A stretch of 64,000 nucleotides of DNA, taken from contig NZ_CP163439.1 of assembly GCF_041052385.1 (NCBI RefSeq), forward strand, positions 6,747,001-6,811,000. The letters are read 5' to 3'. Source of the stretch: Streptomyces sp. R28 (GTDB taxonomy: Bacteria; Actinomycetota; Actinomycetes; Streptomycetales; Streptomycetaceae). The notes beneath the pieces were generated by a model, which was not told the origin of the DNA, searched no databases, and saw only the letters and a program-made list of their open reading frames with translations. Each line of letters begins with the position of its first letter. Positions within the stretch are counted from its first letter, which is position 1. Of this stretch, positions 34,296 through 42,075 are shown one piece after another. The position numbers and the translations under genes were made by a program.

Positions 34296-34909
34296 GGGCG
34301 ACTCGTAGGTTCGGCGACGCAGGGCAGGCATTCCCCCTCTACATCACGGTGGTGGGGGGCCTGCTCATGCTTGCGTTCGTTTACCTGGCGGTCGGCCAAG
34401 CGGCGGCGAACCGGAACGGTGCCCAGACGGCAGCGGACGCGGCGGCGCTCGCGGCGGCCCTGGACACTCGGGACAAACTCACGGACGAGTGGGTGGAGAA
34501 CGTACTCGACCCGACACAGTGGCAGGACATCTTCGACGGCAAGGGCGTGACCTTCGACGGATGTGGTCGAGCGGAGCAGTTGGCAGCACAGAACGACGCC
34601 ACCGCGTACTGCACGGCGAAGTTGGGACTGCCCCCCGGCTACACGGTCGACGTCCGGGCCACAAAGCCCGTCGGTGATTCCATCGTGCCCGGCACCGAGG
34701 ACATGTACTCGACGGCGAGAGCCACGGCCGTGATCGAGCCGCTCTGCGATTTCGAGCTCCCGGGAGAGGACGCAGGGGAAGACGCGCTGCCGCAGCTCAC
34801 CTGCAAGGACCAGGACTGGACCCTGGACCCGGAGAATCTCGACGATCTCCCACGACCCGAGGACCTCTTCGACGTCCACCTGGCCGACGGGCAAGCGAAT
34901 GATGAGTGA
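34292..34909 (+). CDS. TadG-like pilus assembly protein without a canonical start codon
   Basis: A 205-residue product when read from the CTG at 34292. RRFGDAGQAFPLYITVVGGLL is a typical N-terminal membrane anchor of Tad-associated TadG-like proteins, followed by NRNGAQTAADAAALAAAL. The rest is extracellular, with Cys residues at FDGCG, AYCTA, LCDFE and LTCKD. No ATG, GTG or TTG occurs in this frame just upstream of RRFGDAG; the first upstream in-frame candidate is a GTG inside the flp leader. The CTG overlaps the flp stop as CTGA, just as ATGA and GTGA do elsewhere in the locus. I annotate the gene from there; the start needs experiment. Confidence 0.6.
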   Translation: MRATRRFGDAGQAFPLYITVVGGLLMLAFVYLAVGQAAANRNGAQTAADAAALAAALDTRDKLTDEWVENVLDPTQWQDIFDGKGVTFDGCGRAEQLAAQNDATAYCTAKLGLPPGYTVDVRATKPVGDSIVPGTEDMYSTARATAVIEPLCDFELPGEDAGEDALPQLTCKDQDWTLDPENLDDLPRPEDLFDVHLADGQANDE

Positions 34910-34925
34910 TGAGGGAAGCAGAGTG

Positions 34926-35507
34926 ATGAGCATTCGGTTCACGGCTAAGGGCCGCAGGGGGATGGTGGCATGGGCGCTCGCGGCCGGTCTGGCCGTCGGC
35001 GTATCCGGCTGCGGGGGAGGGGGCGGGGACGACAAGAAACCGGAGACGTCGGCGTCGGCTTCCGACAGGGGTGGGTCCCGGCCGAGCACTCAGGAAGGGC
35101 AATCCGACGCGCCCCTCGCCGAACTGAAGGGCGCGGACGGGTTGTTCCTCCAGATCACCTCTGCCGAGCGTGACTCCGGAGGCTTCCTCACGGTGAACGG
35201 CACTCTGAAGAACGACGGCGACAAGAGCGCCACCGTGCCCTCGCAGGTGCGGGGCGACGAGACGGAGATCGTCCGGCACGGCAGGTCACTCGGCGGTGCC
35301 GCGCTTGTCGATTCGAAGAGCAAGAAGCGGTACTACGTGCTGCGCGACACCGATGGCCGCCCGCTGACCACCACGGGCTTCTCGATTCTCAAGGCCGGCG
35401 AAAGCCTGTCTGTGTTCATGCAGTTCCCGGCACCGCCCGCGGACACGACCGAGGTCGACTTCCAACTGCCGACGTTCGCCAGCGCCCCGATCACGATCTC
35501 CGGGTGA
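34926..35507 (+). CDS. Lipoprotein in the Tad locus
   Basis: A 193-residue lipoprotein. The signal peptide ends in a lipobox (GVSGC, cysteine near residue 29), followed by a poly-Gly and Ser-rich linker. The mature domain (about 60-193) has an immunoglobulin-like or beta-sandwich pattern (FLTVNGTLKNDGDKSATVPSQ) of the kind seen in small extracytoplasmic proteins. No active site is evident. ATG 34926 or GTG 34923 is possible. The gene is 16 bases after the TadG-like frame and 8 bases before the OmpA-domain gene, so it is probably part of the pilus locus. Confidence 0.75.
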   Translation: MSIRFTAKGRRGMVAWALAAGLAVGVSGCGGGGGDDKKPETSASASDRGGSRPSTQEGQSDAPLAELKGADGLFLQITSAERDSGGFLTVNGTLKNDGDKSATVPSQVRGDETEIVRHGRSLGGAALVDSKSKKRYYVLRDTDGRPLTTTGFSILKAGESLSVFMQFPAPPADTTEVDFQLPTFASAPITISG

Positions 35508-35515
35508 GGCCCACC

Positions 35516-36145
35516 ATGACCCGCACCCCTCGCCTCACCCTGACCCTCACCGCAGCCACAGTCATGCTCGCCACCCACATCCTCGGCGCCACAACAGCCG
35601 ACGCAGCCGACGACCCCGTCGTCCCGCCCGGCACCGAAGCGACCGCCGCCGCCCCCGTCGAAGTGGACGCGAACGACCCCGACCTCAAGCTCCCCGAGGG
35701 CGCGACCCTCGCAGAACCCAAGGTCCTGGACATCAAGCAGGTCGTCGAGGACCAGGCCGGCGAGGAGCGCCGGGAAGACACCAACACGGACGTGAAGTTC
35801 GCCCTCCAGGCGGAGGTCCTCTTCCCCAAGGACAGCGCGAAGCTGACCGGCGAGGCAAAGGCACGCATCTCGGAGATCGCCGAGGAGATCAACACCCAGA
35901 AGGCCACGCGGATCCGCGTCTTCGGCTTCACCGACAACCTCGGCTCCTCGGCCCACGGCGACGTCCTGTCCAGGAAGCGCGCGAACGCCGTACAGGGAGT
36001 CCTGGATTCGGCGCTGAGCGACTCCACGGTCACATACGAGGTGCGGGGCTACGGCGAGCAGTACCCGATCTCTTCGAACGCGACGGAGGCGGGCCGTAAG
36101 AAGAACCGACGGGTGGAGGTCTCCTTCCCGCGCTCGGACAACTGA
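35516..36145 (+). CDS. OmpA-family peptidoglycan-binding domain protein
   Basis: A 209-residue exported protein. A signal peptide (about residues 1-30) is followed by an acidic linker (DDPVVPPG, DLKLPEGA) and a C-terminal OmpA-like domain (about 95-205). The domain has LFPKDSAKLTGEAKARISEI, RVFGFTDNLGSS and LSRKRANAVQGVL, with the arginine-rich KKNRRVEVSF end. Such domains bind peptidoglycan. In an organism without an outer membrane it could fix the pilus base or a secreted protein to the wall. An alternative start at 35504 overlaps the previous stop (GTGA); 35516 has a GAGG site. Confidence 0.83.
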   Translation: MTRTPRLTLTLTAATVMLATHILGATTADAADDPVVPPGTEATAAAPVEVDANDPDLKLPEGATLAEPKVLDIKQVVEDQAGEERREDTNTDVKFALQAEVLFPKDSAKLTGEAKARISEIAEEINTQKATRIRVFGFTDNLGSSAHGDVLSRKRANAVQGVLDSALSDSTVTYEVRGYGEQYPISSNATEAGRKKNRRVEVSFPRSDN

Positions 36146-36193
36146 CCGTTGCCGTGAATGGACGACGTCCACCTCAGTGGGTGACGTCGCTGC

Positions 36194-36559
36194 TCACTCG
36201 GCCCCGACCGACACCCGCACCCCCGCCCGCAACCCCCACCCCGCCATCACCCTGGCCCCAGCCTCCACCACATGCCGCGAACGAAGCCGGGGCAGGCCCA
36301 TGCGCCCCGGCTGCATGGTGCGTACGGCGATGACGTTCAGCTTGCGGTCCAGGTAGGCCACGTCGATGGGGATGCGCATGCGGAAGGTGTGCACACCACT
36401 CGCGGGCGTCAGCAGCATCGCCCCGTCGACGAAGTCACGCCCCAGGAGCCCCTTCGTACGGGCCCGATACGACGACGCGAGCTCCAGGGGAACCGAGACG
36501 TCACCCCGCTCCCCGTGAACAACCAACGTGCCCCGCCCGTCACGCCACCGTCGTCCCAT
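36194..36559 (-). CDS. DUF192-domain protein
   Basis: A 121-residue protein belonging to the DUF192 family, with VPLELASSYRARTKGLLGR, GAMLLTPASGVHTFRMRIPIDVAYLD and VVEAGARVMAGWGLRAGVRV. The family is small and soluble with unknown biochemistry. There is no signal peptide. The start at 36559 has a GGAGG site. It is divergent from the LLM oxidoreductase gene with 72 bases between and converges on the OmpA-domain gene. Confidence 0.8.
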   Translation of the reverse strand: MGRRWRDGRGTLVVHGERGDVSVPLELASSYRARTKGLLGRDFVDGAMLLTPASGVHTFRMRIPIDVAYLDRKLNVIAVRTMQPGRMGLPRLRSRHVVEAGARVMAGWGLRAGVRVSVGAE

Positions 36560-36631
36560 GCTCGGGCACCTCCTGGGAGCCATTCGAAAACTCTGTTGTC
36601 CGCCGAGCGCCGGCCGGGTAGGAAAGCCTCC

Positions 36632-37510
36632 ATGACCGGACTCGGTGCAATCTTCCGCCCCCAACTCGCCCCCGAACGACTCCGATCCGTCGCTCGCCTC
36701 GCGGACGAGACGGGCCTCGAAGAACTCTGGCTCTGGGAGGACTGTTTCCGCGAGGGAGGGATCTCCACGGCCGCCGCCGCACTCGCGTGGACCGAGCGGG
36801 TGCGGGTCGGCATCGGACTCCTCCCCGTCCCGTTGCGGAACGTCGCCATCACCGCCATGGAGGCCGCCTCCCTCCACCGTATGTTCCCGGGCCGTCCGAT
36901 CCTCGCCCTCGGGCACGGTGTGCAGGACTGGATGGGTCAGGTCGGGGCGCGGGCCGAGTCGCCGGTGACCCTGTTGCGCGAGCATCTCGACGTGCTGCGC
37001 GCCCTGTTGCGTGGGGAGCGGGTGACCGTCGAGGGGCGGTACGTCAAGCTCGACGACGTCGCCCTCGACTGGCCTCCCGCCGAGCCGGTGCCCGTCATCG
37101 CCGGGGTCACCGGGCCGCGCTCGCTGCGGCTCGCCGGTGAGGCGGCCGACGGGACGCTGCTCACCGCCTCGACTTCGCCGGAGGGGGTACGGCGGGCGCG
37201 GCAGCTCATCGACGAGGGGCGGGAGTCGGCGGGACGTACCGATGAGGCGTCGCACCAGGTCGTCGTCTACCTCCTGACCGCCACCGGGCCCGACGGGCCT
37301 GCCCGTCTCAAGGCCGAGCTCGAAGCCGAGGGGTGCGGTTCTGTGCCGGACCTCGGTGTCGCGGGGGATGCCGGGGCCGTCGCGAAGGCCGTGCAGCGGC
37401 TCGCGGATGCCGGTGCCGACACCGTGGTGCTGCAGCCGACGGGGGACGAGCCCGACCCGGAGGGGTTCGTACGGTTCGTGGCCGAGGAAGTCCGGCCGTT
37501 GGTGCCGTAG
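36632..37510 (+). CDS. LLM-class (luciferase-like) flavin-dependent oxidoreductase
   Basis: A 292-residue F420 or FMN-type TIM-barrel enzyme. Key segments are RVRVGIGLLPVPLRNVA, ALGHGVQDWMGQVG and PVPVIAGVTGPRSLRLAGEAADG, which fits the bacterial luciferase-like superfamily with F420 as a likely cofactor in actinobacteria. The substrate is unknown. An AGGAAAG site precedes the ATG. It is followed after about 60 bases by an acetyltransferase gene. Confidence 0.8.
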   Translation: MTGLGAIFRPQLAPERLRSVARLADETGLEELWLWEDCFREGGISTAAAALAWTERVRVGIGLLPVPLRNVAITAMEAASLHRMFPGRPILALGHGVQDWMGQVGARAESPVTLLREHLDVLRALLRGERVTVEGRYVKLDDVALDWPPAEPVPVIAGVTGPRSLRLAGEAADGTLLTASTSPEGVRRARQLIDEGRESAGRTDEASHQVVVYLLTATGPDGPARLKAELEAEGCGSVPDLGVAGDAGAVAKAVQRLADAGADTVVLQPTGDEPDPEGFVRFVAEEVRPLVP

Positions 37511-37571
37511 CGCGTTCGAACCGGCTCTCGGCGCAGGGGCGTTGTCAGTGGCTCCTGCCACACTCCTGGAC

Positions 37572-38060
37572 ATGCGCGAAGAACTGAGCGACGACGCCTA
37601 CACAGACGTAGGGCTGCGGGACGTGCGGGACGCCGACCTCGAGGCCTTCCTGGCCTACGAGCACGACCCGGAGGCCGTCCGGCGGTCGAGATTCACGCCC
37701 CGGCCGCGGGAGGCCTTCCTGAAGCACTGGGGGACGAATGTGCTCCGGGACGAGACCTGCCTCGTGCAGACGGTCACGGTGGGGGACGACGTGGCCGGAA
37801 GCGTCGTCTCCTGGTGGGACGGCGACCGCCGCTTCCTCGGCTACTGGCTCGGACGGCCGTACTGGGGGCGGGGCATCGGCACCAAGGCTCTCGCCCTCTT
37901 CCTCGCACTCGAGCAGACGCGTCCGCTGTACGCCGACCCCTTCCACGCCAACACAGCCTCCGTACGGCTCCTCGAACGGCATGGCTTCCAGCGCGAGGGC
38001 ACCATCCACCACGGCGACGACGAACACGTGCTGCTCGTGCTGTCCGCCCCAGGAAAATGA
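37572..38060 (+). CDS. GNAT-family N-acetyltransferase
   Basis: A 162-residue protein with the GNAT fold. The acetyl-CoA loop reads YWLGRPYWGRGIGTKALALF (R/Q-x-x-G-x-G/A pattern at GRGIG), and the C-terminal NTASVRLLERHGFQREG motif is typical of RimJ-like acetyltransferases. The substrate is unknown. There is no ribosome binding site before the ATG, so it may be leaderless or translated by coupling. It follows the LLM gene on the same strand. Confidence 0.8.
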   Translation: MREELSDDAYTDVGLRDVRDADLEAFLAYEHDPEAVRRSRFTPRPREAFLKHWGTNVLRDETCLVQTVTVGDDVAGSVVSWWDGDRRFLGYWLGRPYWGRGIGTKALALFLALEQTRPLYADPFHANTASVRLLERHGFQREGTIHHGDDEHVLLVLSAPGK

Positions 38061-38097
38061 GCGGCGCCCACGGACAAGGCCCTGAGACGATCACCAT

Positions 38098-38898
38098 ATG
38101 AAGGAGCCGCATCCGCAGCGCACCCGTACCTTCGAAGAGCTCGTCGCCGAGGGCGCCGCCGTCCCCACCGAAGGCTGGGACTTCTCGTGGTTCGAGGGGC
38201 GGGCCACCGAGGCGCGGCCGTCCTGGGGATACGCCTCGTCCCTCGCCGAGCGGCTCTCCCTTGCCACCGCCGCCCTCGACGTCCAGACCGGCGGAGGAGA
38301 GGTCCTCGACTTCGCCCTCCGCCGCGCCGCCCCCCAAGCACCCACCCTCACCGTCGCCACCGAGGGCTGGCCGCCGAACATCGCCAAGGCCACCGCCCTC
38401 CTGCGCCCGCACGGCGTCGCCGTCGTCGCCTCGCCCGAGGACGCCCCGCTGCCCTTCGCCGACGGCGCCTTCGACCTCGTCAGCAGCCGGCACCCGGTCA
38501 ACCCGCACTGGGCCGAGATCGCCCGCATCCTCCAGCCCGGCGGCACGTACTTCGCCCAGCACGTCGGGCCCCGCAGCGCCTTCGAGCTGGTCGAGTACTT
38601 CCTCGGCCCCCTCCCGCAGGAGCAGAGCGCCACCCGCCACCCGGACCGTGAGCGCGCCGACGCCGAGGCGGCCGGGCTGGAGATCGCCGAGGTGCGGGCC
38701 GAGCGGCTGCGCATGGAGTTCTACGACATCGCAGCCGTCGTCCATTTCCTGCGCAAGGTGGTGTGGATGGTCCCCGGCTTCACCGTCGAGGAGTACCGAC
38801 CCCGACTCCGCGCCCTGCACGAGCGGATCCGGACCGAGGGCCCCTTCGTCGCGCACAGCACCCGCCACCTCTTCGCGGCCCGCAAGCCCACCGCCTGA
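38098..38898 (+). CDS. Class I SAM-dependent methyltransferase
   Basis: A 266-residue protein with a Rossmann-type methyltransferase fold, though the first glycine motif is altered (GGGEVLDFALRRA rather than the usual DxGxGxG). Post-motif I has TLTVATEGWPPNIAKA, motif II is PLPFADGAFDLVSSRHPV, and motif III is LQPGGTYFAQHVG. A late GFTVEEYRPRLRALHERI segment matches the C-terminal region of this group. The substrate is unknown. It follows the acetyltransferase by 37 bases without an obvious ribosome binding site. Confidence 0.78.
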   Translation: MKEPHPQRTRTFEELVAEGAAVPTEGWDFSWFEGRATEARPSWGYASSLAERLSLATAALDVQTGGGEVLDFALRRAAPQAPTLTVATEGWPPNIAKATALLRPHGVAVVASPEDAPLPFADGAFDLVSSRHPVNPHWAEIARILQPGGTYFAQHVGPRSAFELVEYFLGPLPQEQSATRHPDRERADAEAAGLEIAEVRAERLRMEFYDIAAVVHFLRKVVWMVPGFTVEEYRPRLRALHERIRTEGPFVAHSTRHLFAARKPTA

Positions 38899-38938
38899 GC
38901 GTGCCCGACGGGCCCCTCACACCCGCCCGGCGCGCCCC

Positions 38939-40099
38939 TCACGCATGCGGGCCGACCGTCACCTCCCCGACCACCAGCTCCGCCTTCGCCTCCAGCACTT
39001 CCCCCACCCGCTCCACCTGTTCGCCCAACTCCCGCTCCTGCCGCGCCGTCAGGCGCCGCCCGACCGGCTCCACCGTGACGGTCGTACGACGGCCCCGGCG
39101 CCGCTGGTGCCAGACCCCCGCCACCACTCCGTCCACCAACAGCACCGGATAGTTCCCCGCCTGGCCGCCCGCGAGCGCCCGCCGGTACGCCTCCCCGGGG
39201 AACAGCGACTCACGCGGCTGCGCGGCGATGGCGTACGCGTCGAAGTACGGCAGCAACCGCACGCCACGCAGCCGCCCGACCGGGAACTCCGTGTCGCCCG
39301 CCGCCACCCAGGCCGCCGCCCCCTCGAAGGCGACCTCCTCGACCTCCCCGGCCTCCGCCAGCTCCGCGAACAGGGCGAGCGCCCAAGCCGCGGGCGCCGC
39401 CAGCCACTTGGCGAAGTGCCGGGGCGTCGCCGGGCCGTACGCGCGCAGATACCGGCGTACGAGCTCCGGCAACGCCGCCGCCCCCGGCACCGGTCCCGCA
39501 GCGGACTGCGGCGGCCGCGTGTACGTCACCTTCCGCCCCCGGTTCGGGCCGAAGCACAGCGCGCCCGACTGGCCGGCCCGGTGCAGCACCTGCCGCCAGC
39601 GCGGCCACAGGCCCTGGAAGGCGGGCACCACCAGGTCACCGGCCCAGGATCCGGTGCGGGCCACCACCTCCTCGCCCAGCTCCTCCACGGTCAGACACCC
39701 CCCGCCGAGGGCGTCCCCGATCGCCGCCACGATCTGCTCCGCCTGTTCCTCCGTCACCCGGACATCCGGCGGTAACGGGCTCGGGCCCGTCGGAATCGCC
39801 GTCAGCGCACCGCACCACAGCGGCAGCTCGGCGGCGGGGAGCAGATGGACGGTTCCGCGCGGGCCGAACGTCTTCACCAGTGAGTGGTCCTCCCAGAGCG
39901 CGGCCCGCACGTCCGCCCGCGTCACCCCGGCGGCCCGCACCCCCACCGACACCTCGGCCGCGGACAGCACCTGCGCATGCGCCCCCAGCATCGCCCCGAC
40001 CACATCGCCGACCGGCGTGCCGCGCTCGGCGGGGCGGTCCAGGAACTGCCGCTCCAGCCGCCGCGCGCTTACCCGGTCCCACGTGACAGTGACAGTCAT
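38939..40099 (-). CDS. AlkZ/YcaQ-type winged-helix DNA glycosylase-like protein
   Basis: A 386-residue protein of the HTH_42 (AlkZ/YcaQ) family. It begins with a helix-turn-helix-like region, has the family segments WEDHSLVKTFGPRGTVHLLP and RRYLRAYGPATPRHFAKWL, and ends with a beta-rich region (LLPYFDAYAI, YPVLLVDGVVAGVWHQRR). The catalytic Q-x-Q motif of known AlkZ proteins would align at HAQ (residues 41-43); the first Gln is replaced by His. Related proteins excise bulky DNA adducts or cross-links and can give self-resistance to DNA-damaging natural products; activity here is uncertain. There is no ribosome binding site. A TAACGT -10-like hexamer lies about 8 bases upstream, which suggests a leaderless transcript. 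Confidence 0.75.
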   Translation of the reverse strand: MTVTVTWDRVSARRLERQFLDRPAERGTPVGDVVGAMLGAHAQVLSAAEVSVGVRAAGVTRADVRAALWEDHSLVKTFGPRGTVHLLPAAELPLWCGALTAIPTGPSPLPPDVRVTEEQAEQIVAAIGDALGGGCLTVEELGEEVVARTGSWAGDLVVPAFQGLWPRWRQVLHRAGQSGALCFGPNRGRKVTYTRPPQSAAGPVPGAAALPELVRRYLRAYGPATPRHFAKWLAAPAAWALALFAELAEAGEVEEVAFEGAAAWVAAGDTEFPVGRLRGVRLLPYFDAYAIAAQPRESLFPGEAYRRALAGGQAGNYPVLLVDGVVAGVWHQRRRGRRTTVTVEPVGRRLTARQERELGEQVERVGEVLEAKAELVVGEVTVGPHA

Positions 40100-40690
40100 A
40101 GGGCGACGTTAGGCCGGACAGAGGTCAGATCCTGTCCGCTTCGCACCCACCATGTGAGGTGCGGTGCAAACCGTGCATCCGTACGCGAACGCCCTTCGCC
40201 TCCTGCGCATCAAAGGAGGCCACACCTTTTCCACATTGTTATGGCGGCCGACTCGCTTTCGTTCTGCCCCTCACGTAAGTTCAGACCAAGATAATTCGCG
40301 TAAGCAAAGCTGCGCGGCGGCACCGCGCGGCGGAGGGGGCTGCGCGGTGCTGGGCCCCCGTACGCACCCCAGCTGGACGCGCATCGCATCGGACCCGCGT
40401 CCGCTCCGCGTCATCGTGTGCGGCGTCAAGCGGACGTTCGCGGTCGGGGTCACCCGGGGGAGGGAAGTGCGGACAAGTCGCCGAGCGAGGCCCAAGGTGC
40501 GGCAAACCCTCCGGATCCGGCCGCATCCCACGCGTTTCCCCTGGGAATCGGCTCCGAACCAGCCATGAATCGGCCACGAAAGTGCCCTGTCATGGCCACC
40601 GGGCCGTCGCCGAGTGATTTCGGAGAGTGATTGTGGCACGCCGATGCGCGCAGCATCCCTTACGAAGGGTTATGGTGGAAACCCCCCCTC

Positions 40691-40730
40691 GGGCCGGTCC
40701 GTCTCCCCCCCACGGACCGGCCCGTTTTTT
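40691..40730 (+). terminator. Intrinsic terminator with 12-bp stem and U-tract
   Basis: GGGCCGGTCCGT (40691-40702) pairs perfectly with ACGGACCGGCCC (40712-40723) across a C-rich 9-base loop, followed by G and six T. This is one of the few classical U-tract terminators in the window. No gene precedes it on the plus strand for more than 590 bases, so it must end an unannotated RNA. Confidence 0.88.
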
Positions 40731-40798
40731 CTTGCTCGGATCAGGGGGGCGCACTCGAACGCCGGGGACTGTGTGTCCCTCAGGGGCGCGGGACCGCC

Positions 40799-40850
40799 GG
40801 GGCGCGGGACTGTATCGATGTGCGGCTCCGCCGCGTGGGCGCGACCAGCC
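40799..40850. repeat. Dispersed intergenic repeat, copy 2
   Basis: This copy matches 1304-1355 closely, including TCGATGTGCGGCTCCGCCGC and the end GGGCGCGACCAGCC. It is preceded by another GGGGCGCGGGAC fragment at about 40782, as if the element were partly duplicated. It sits upstream of the prenyltransferase gene. Confidence 0.75.
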
Positions 40851-40948
40851 CCGATCAACCCGCCCGCACCCCGATGAGACGCGCCCACCGCAATCCCGGT
40901 ACGCTCCTGGCGCGGGGACCGTATCCGTACGGAGGGGCTGACAATCAC

Positions 40949-41722
40949 GTGAACCTGCGCGACAAGCTGCGCGGCCTGCTGGTCAGGCTGTACGCACGCC
41001 GGGTGGAAGGCCACCTGGACCACGCTCAGGTGCCCAAGCACATCGGCGTCATCATGGACGGCAACCGGCGCTGGGCGAAGGCCGCGGGTTCCACCACCGT
41101 GCACGGTCACCGGGCCGGTGCCGAGAAGATCGAGGAGTTCCTCGGCTGGTGCTCCGAGACGGACGTCGAGGTCGTCACCCTCTGGCTGCTGTCGACCGAC
41201 AACTTCGACCGGCCGCAGGACGAGCTCGGCCCGCTCCTCGGGATCATCGAGGACGTCGTCCGCACCCTCGCCACCGACGGCCGCTGGCGCGTGCACCACG
41301 TCGGCACGCCCGACCTGCTGCCGGCCGGGATGCAGACCACGCTCAAGGAGGCCGAGGAAACCACCGCGCACGTCGACGGGATACTGGTCAACGTCGCCAT
41401 CGGCTACGGCGGACGCCAGGAGATCGCCGACGCCGTGCGGTCGATGATCGTCGACGCGCAGGACAAGGGCACCTCGATGGAGGACCTCGCCGAGTCCGTC
41501 AGCGTCGACCTGATCAGCAGCCATCTCTACACCGGCGACCAGCCCGACCCGGACCTCGTGATCCGTACCAGCGGCGAGCAGCGGCTGTCCGGATTCATGC
41601 TGTGGCAAACGGCCCACTCCGAGTACTACTTCTGCGAGGTCTTCTGGCCGGCCTTCCGCAAGGTCGACTTCCTGCGTGCCCTGCGTGACTACGCGGCCCG
41701 GCACCGGCGTTACGGCGGCTGA
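40949..41722 (+). CDS. uppS: Isoprenyl transferase (cis-prenyl diphosphate synthase)
   Basis: A 257-residue UppS-family enzyme. The catalytic segment is HIGVIMDGNRRWAK (Asp37), followed by WLLSTDNFDRP and the late DLVIRTSGEQRLSGFMLWQ and YYFCEVFWPAFRK segments. These are the family signatures; the enzyme condenses isopentenyl diphosphate onto an allylic primer in cis. The product length cannot be read, and Streptomyces often carries two paralogues, so it may not make undecaprenyl diphosphate. The GTG start has a GGAGGGG site. The next gene encodes PIN-PhoH. Confidence 0.85.
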   Translation: MNLRDKLRGLLVRLYARRVEGHLDHAQVPKHIGVIMDGNRRWAKAAGSTTVHGHRAGAEKIEEFLGWCSETDVEVVTLWLLSTDNFDRPQDELGPLLGIIEDVVRTLATDGRWRVHHVGTPDLLPAGMQTTLKEAEETTAHVDGILVNVAIGYGGRQEIADAVRSMIVDAQDKGTSMEDLAESVSVDLISSHLYTGDQPDPDLVIRTSGEQRLSGFMLWQTAHSEYYFCEVFWPAFRKVDFLRALRDYAARHRRYGG

Positions 41723-42075
41723 TCCCCTCTCGGCGCTCTCACCGCCGTATCCGGGTGCGACGAAAGCCACCCTCTCCGGGACAGAAGTAACAAGGAGTTC
41801 ACCAGCGCGCCGTCATATGCGCTGGCATGGCACCGCATGTTCGAGGGCATAAGCCAAGCAGGTCGACGCCCGAACCACGGGTGTCGTATCTCAGCGGACG
41901 GCGCCGGAGCCGTCCGCCCGGGAGGCCCTTTGCACCAGCTCGACCGTGCGGTCACGGCACGGAAGAAGCAGTGGAGGGCCGGTTTTCGGCCCTTGCACGG
42001 CGTGCAGGGCGGCCGACGACCGGTCCAGCTCCACTCCGTCGCTCCCCGACCTCATCCGAGGGGGTACGTCCTTCC
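41723..42075 (+). other. Hairpin-rich leader region upstream of phoH
   Basis: Three predicted stems follow each other: 41865-41871 with 41879-41885 (GACGCCC/GGGTGTC, one G-U pair), 41894-41902 with 41909-41917 (GCGGACGGC/GCCGTCCGC, perfect), and 41975-41981 with 41987-41993 (AGGGCCG/CGGCCCT, loop of U). The frame of phoH is open here back to 41827, but the protein upstream of 42076 has no recognisable domain. A structured 5-prime leader is the simplest reading. Confidence 0.45.

Larger units (their letters stand above)
40100..40948. other. Long non-coding region with a strong intrinsic terminator and a repeat
   Basis: About 850 bases separate the divergent glycosylase-like and cis-prenyltransferase genes. 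It includes a short hairpin-rich stretch near 40310-40340 (GCGCGGCGGCACCGCGCGG type), an intrinsic terminator at 40691-40730 and a repeat at 40799-40850. The only longer open frame (40164-40568) lacks a recognisable product. The terminator implies an upstream transcript, possibly a small RNA or short leader peptide beginning near 40640. Confidence 0.6.

Noticed and set aside
37511..37560. GTTCGAACC-like sequence suggesting a tRNA T-loop
   Set aside because: The flanking bases cannot form the acceptor, D and anticodon stems of a tRNA.
40164..40568. Possible 134-residue gene in the long intergenic region
   Set aside because: It has no recognisable product, its codon use is unlike neighbours, and no ribosome binding site or conserved segment supports it.
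41827..42075. N-terminal extension of the PIN-PhoH protein from the ATG at 41827
   Set aside because: The added residues have no recognisable domain and lie over three predicted hairpins; the PIN domain and the known conserved start begin at 42076.
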